Position numbers and translations under genes: made by a program
Source of the DNA: Pseudomonadota bacterium
GTDB taxonomy: Bacteria; Pseudomonadota; Gammaproteobacteria; Xanthomonadales; Xanthomonadaceae
Reading direction: 5' to 3'
Assembly (NCBI GenBank): GCA_023439425.1
Contig: JAEXNZ010000035.1
Coordinates: forward strand, 1 to 14,237
Length of the DNA stretch: 14,237 nucleotides
Shown: piece after piece, positions 12,108 through 14,237 of the stretch
Layout: every line of letters starts with the position of its first letter
Position numbering within the stretch: position 1 is the stretch's first letter
The notes under the pieces: generated by a model
The model's database searches: none
What the model was told of the DNA's origin: nothing
Seen by the model: the letters and a program-made list of their open reading frames with translations, nothing else

Positions 12108-13081
12108 TGCGCCCTCACGCTGACTTCCCCGGCATGGAACACCCGCTCCACACCCTCGATGCGCACGCGCAGCGCACCGTCCTCGGCCAGGCCCAGGGCC
12201 TGTCCTTCGTGCCATGTGCCGCCGTCTTCCACCCGCACCGTGCGCCCGGCCAGGCTGTCGAGCGCGGCGTAGCGGGCCAGGAACGGAGCCAGCCCGTCCT
12301 GCTCGAACAGCTCCAGCGCCGGCAGCAGATGTGCCAGCAGCCCGGTGACGACGGCGTTGCGGCTGACCTCGCCGCCCATCAGCGTGGTCAGGTCGGTCCA
12401 CGGCTGGGTGATCTGCGCGGCGAAGGCCGGCGGCATGCGCACATTGATGCCCAGCCCGATCACCGCCCGCGCCGGGCCGGCGAACTCACCGCCGCCCTCC
12501 ACCAGCAGGCCACCCAGCTTGTGCCCGTTGACCACAATATCGTTGGGCCACTTCAGGGCCACGTCTTTCACGCCCAGTGCCTGCAGCGCCTCGGCCACGG
12601 CCACCCCGGCGACCAGGCTCAGCCCGCCCAGGCGTGACAGCCCGCCAGCGAAGCCGCGCAGCACCGACAGATAGATGTGCGCGGCCAGCGGCGAGGCCCA
12701 TTCGCGGCCACGGCGACCGCGGCCGCTGGTCTGGCGCTCCGCCAGCAGCACGGCCGAGCCGCGCTGCGGCGCGCTGCACCGCAACAATTCGGTGTTGGTG
12801 GAGCCGACGTTCCAGGCGACCTGCAGGTCGTTCAGCAGAGGGGCCAGCGCAGCCGGCAGCCCGGCGGCGATGGCCGCCGCATCCAGCAGTTCGACCGGCT
12901 GCTGCAGCTGGTAGCCGTCACCGGCGCGGCCGTCGATCTCGATGCCGGCCGCTCTAAGTCCTTGAATTCGCTTCCAGATTGCGGCGCGGGTCTGGCCCAG
13001 CTCGCGGGCCAGCGCGTCGCCGGACAAGCGCCCGGCACTCAGTTTGGCCAGCAGTTGGCGGTCGTCCACGGCGGTGTCCAT
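12104..13081 (-). CDS. birA: Biotin--[acetyl-CoA-carboxylase] ligase / biotin operon repressor
   Basis: A 325-residue two-domain protein. Residues about 8-60 are a winged helix (LLAKLSAGRLSGDALARELG then TRAAIWKRIQGLRAAGIEID), so it can bind DNA as well as act as a ligase. The ligase core has GSTNTELL (93-100), GRGRRGREW (120-128, biotinyl-AMP loop), KWPND (177-181), GHKLGGLLVEG (186-196) and GLGINV. A C-terminal SH3-like domain ends the protein. It attaches biotin to the acetyl-CoA carboxylase carrier protein and probably represses biotin synthesis genes elsewhere. The frame stays open to 13978, but that extension runs antisense to mtfA and lacks domain sense; ATG 13081 fits the family start. 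The ribosome site is poor. It is the first gene of the birA-coaX-SPOR operon. Confidence 0.95.
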   Translation of the reverse strand: MDTAVDDRQLLAKLSAGRLSGDALARELGQTRAAIWKRIQGLRAAGIEIDGRAGDGYQLQQPVELLDAAAIAAGLPAALAPLLNDLQVAWNVGSTNTELLRCSAPQRGSAVLLAERQTSGRGRRGREWASPLAAHIYLSVLRGFAGGLSRLGGLSLVAGVAVAEALQALGVKDVALKWPNDIVVNGHKLGGLLVEGGGEFAGPARAVIGLGINVRMPPAFAAQITQPWTDLTTLMGGEVSRNAVVTGLLAHLLPALELFEQDGLAPFLARYAALDSLAGRTVRVEDGGTWHEGQALGLAEDGALRVRIEGVERVFHAGEVSVRAQ

Positions 13082-13158
13082 CGGAGAATCGGGAAAATTA
13101 TGCGGGAAAGCGCCGGGCCGCGCCCGCCATGGCTTCCAAACCGGGACCAGAATCGGGC

Positions 13159-13164
13159 TAGAAT
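13159..13164 (+). promoter_or_regulatory. Candidate -10 box for the small exported protein gene
   Basis: TAGAAT matches the -10 consensus at five of six positions and lies 36 bases before the start at 13201. No good -35 box is seen at 16-18 bases upstream (TTCCAA lies 19-20 bases upstream). The 119-base gap between birA and this gene must also hold the birA promoter. Confidence 0.4.
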
Positions 13165-13200
13165 CGAAAATTACCCCACCCGCCCCACCGGATGTCGACG

Positions 13201-13476
13201 ATGCGCCTGTTCGCCCATTGCCTGCTTCTGCTGACGGCCCCGATGGCCGCGCAGGCTTCCGATGCGCTGACCCACCAGGGCCGGGGCGGCTGTGTGTATT
13301 CCACGGCGGAAGCCGAGCGCACCACGCCGGCCAACCCGCCGGCCAACAGCGCGCCGTCCAGCAACAAGCCCAGCGTCTCCCCGGCCGGCAGCACCGGCGG
13401 CGGTGGCGACGACGACGTGCTGCCGCGCCTGCGTGCGCCGAAGTGGCACAGCTTCCTGCCGGGCATGTTCCGCTGA
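13201..13476 (+). CDS. Small exported proline-rich protein of unknown function
   Basis: A 91-residue protein with a clear signal peptide (MRLFAHCLLLLTAPMAAQAS, residues 1-20). The mature part begins DALTHQGRGGCVYST, with one cysteine. A disordered Pro/Ser/Asn stretch and a GGGGDDD acidic turn follow, and it ends with the distinctive LPRLRAPKWHSFLPGMFR (74-91). I recognise no family; the conserved-looking C-terminus suggests a binding segment. An in-frame ATG three codons earlier (13192) would add MST and does not change the picture. The mtfA frame begins at or before its stop codon, so the two are likely cotranscribed. Confidence 0.7.
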   Translation: MRLFAHCLLLLTAPMAAQASDALTHQGRGGCVYSTAEAERTTPANPPANSAPSSNKPSVSPAGSTGGGGDDDVLPRLRAPKWHSFLPGMFR

Positions 13477-13484
13477 TCCAGTCG

Positions 13485-14237
13485 TTGCTGCAGTGGTTGC
13501 GGCCCGGTCCGCGCCCCATTCCTGATGAACATTGGCAACACACCTGCCAGCGCACCGCGTGGCTGCGTGGGCTACCCGACGCCGATCGTGCGCGGCTGCG
13601 CGAACTGAGCGCGGCGTTTCTGCATGGCAAGACCATCACGCCGGTCGGTGGACTGGTGCTGCAGGAGCGCGATGCGGTGTTGATTGCGGCACTGTGCTGC
13701 CTGCCGCTACTGAAGCTGGGCGAGGTCGGCCTGCAGGGCTGGTCGCAGGTGCTGGTGTACCCGGAAGGCTTCGTGGTGCCGCAGAGCGAGGTCGACGAAG
13801 ACGGCGTGCTGCACGAGTGGGAAGAAGATGCCATCGGCCAGGTGTCGCACACCGGGCCGCTGCTGCTGTCCTGGCACGACGTGCAGGCCGAGCTGGCGCA
13901 CCCGCATGAGGGGGCGTGCGTGGTGGTGCATGAGATGGCGCACCGGATCGACATGCTGGACGGCGTGCTGGACGGCACTCCGCCGCTGCCGCGCGAGTGG
14001 CAGCAGCAATGGGCGGCGGATTTCCAAGCCGCATTCGATGCGCTGTGCGCGCAGGTGGATGCGGACGAAGAGACGGTGATCGACCCGTACGGGGCGGAGG
14101 CGCCGGATGAGTTCTTCGCGGTGGCGACGGAGTATCACTTTTCCGCGCCTGACTTGTTGGCGCAGGAGATGCCGGCGGTGGCCGCGCATCTGCGGCGGTT
14201 TTATGGGGAGCCCCCACTCGGTAGGTGCCCACCCTTT
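13485..14237 (+). CDS. mtfA: MtfA-type zinc metallopeptidase (M90), 3' end beyond the window
   Basis: A cytoplasmic metallopeptidase gene that runs off the window end with an open frame. By family knowledge MtfA binds and inactivates the Mlc repressor in E. coli and has aminopeptidase activity. Counting from 13485, VVVHEMAHRIDMLDG holds the zinc site HEMAH (149-153), and DEFFAVATEYHFSAPDLLAQ (208-227) holds the later conserved Glu (E216 or E209). Middle segments LCCLPLLKLG and LVYPEGFVVP match the family. The start is unclear: no ATG precedes the domain. TTG 13485 is given; CTG 13473, which overlaps the previous stop, and GTG 13443 are alternatives. The C-terminal end in the window (EPPLGRCPPF) reads into a GTAG-type repeat. 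Confidence 0.88.
   Translation, partial: MLQWLRPGPRPIPDEHWQHTCQRTAWLRGLPDADRARLRELSAAFLHGKTITPVGGLVLQERDAVLIAALCCLPLLKLGEVGLQGWSQVLVYPEGFVVPQSEVDEDGVLHEWEEDAIGQVSHTGPLLLSWHDVQAELAHPHEGACVVVHEMAHRIDMLDGVLDGTPPLPREWQQQWAADFQAAFDALCAQVDADEETVIDPYGAEAPDEFFAVATEYHFSAPDLLAQEMPAVAAHLRRFYGEPPLGRCPPF
14221..14237 (+). repeat. GTAG-type REP element cut by the window end
   Basis: GTAG (14221-14224) is followed by GTGCCCACC (14225-14233) and the start of a loop. This matches the left arm plan of the copy at 3658-3682 (GTAG then GTGCCGACC). The right arm would lie beyond the window. The mtfA frame is still open here. Confidence 0.55.

Noticed and set aside
10890..12272. Long plus-strand open frame of 460 codons
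   Set aside because: It is antisense to the SPOR gene and coaX, is rich in Gly, Ala, Arg and His, and has no domain sense; high GC keeps such frames open.
13082..13978. N-terminal extension of birA to 624 residues
   Set aside because: The extension is low-complexity Ser/Cys/Pro sequence antisense to mtfA and the small exported protein gene; BirA normally begins at the winged helix.

Overview
The window looks like chromosomal DNA of a high-GC gammaproteobacterium of the family Xanthomonadaceae, most likely the genus Stenotrophomonas. The genus call rests on several copies of short palindromic repeats that begin with GTAG (SMAG-type REP elements, known from S. maltophilia). It also rests on xanthomonad-like gene content and on birA-coaX-SPOR gene-tRNA-Thr synteny. 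There is no integrase, insertion sequence or CRISPR array, and nearly all the genes are ordinary chromosomal ones.

Layout. At 1-352 lies the 3' end of an MFS organic-acid permease with a strong terminator, followed by a REP pair. From 495 to 4978 four genes lie on the minus strand: a secreted M28 metallopeptidase, an MBL-fold hydrolase, a small membrane protein, and trpS. TrpS carries an extra C-terminal YegP-like domain. A plus-strand gene for an exported protein of unknown function (5089-5901) diverges from trpS. Two small minus-strand stress genes follow, a CsbD-like protein and an entericidin-like lipoprotein, then arginase (6747-7670). The 310-bp region upstream of arginase holds a perfect CRP/Clp-type site and several dyads.

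The most interesting unit is the plus-strand four-gene cassette at 7981-10432. It encodes two different roadblock/LC7 proteins, a 317-residue protein of unknown function, and a Ras-like small GTPase of the type found in Streptomyces conservons. The last two genes overlap by one base. The cassette resembles a GTPase and roadblock-regulator switch such as MglA/MglB or CvnB/CvnD. It lacks a histidine kinase and a recognisable DUF742 protein, and it has two roadblock proteins and a novel third partner instead. Its output is unknown; polarity, motility or surface behaviour is a guess from the family.

The cassette ends one base from the 3' end of a tRNA-Thr(UGU) gene on the opposite strand. That tRNA lies downstream of a compact biosynthetic operon, also on the minus strand: birA (biotin ligase/repressor), coaX (type III pantothenate kinase) and a SPOR-domain membrane protein gene. 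Divergent from birA are a small exported proline-rich protein and an MtfA-type (M90) metallopeptidase gene. The window ends inside mtfA, where the reading frame enters another GTAG repeat.
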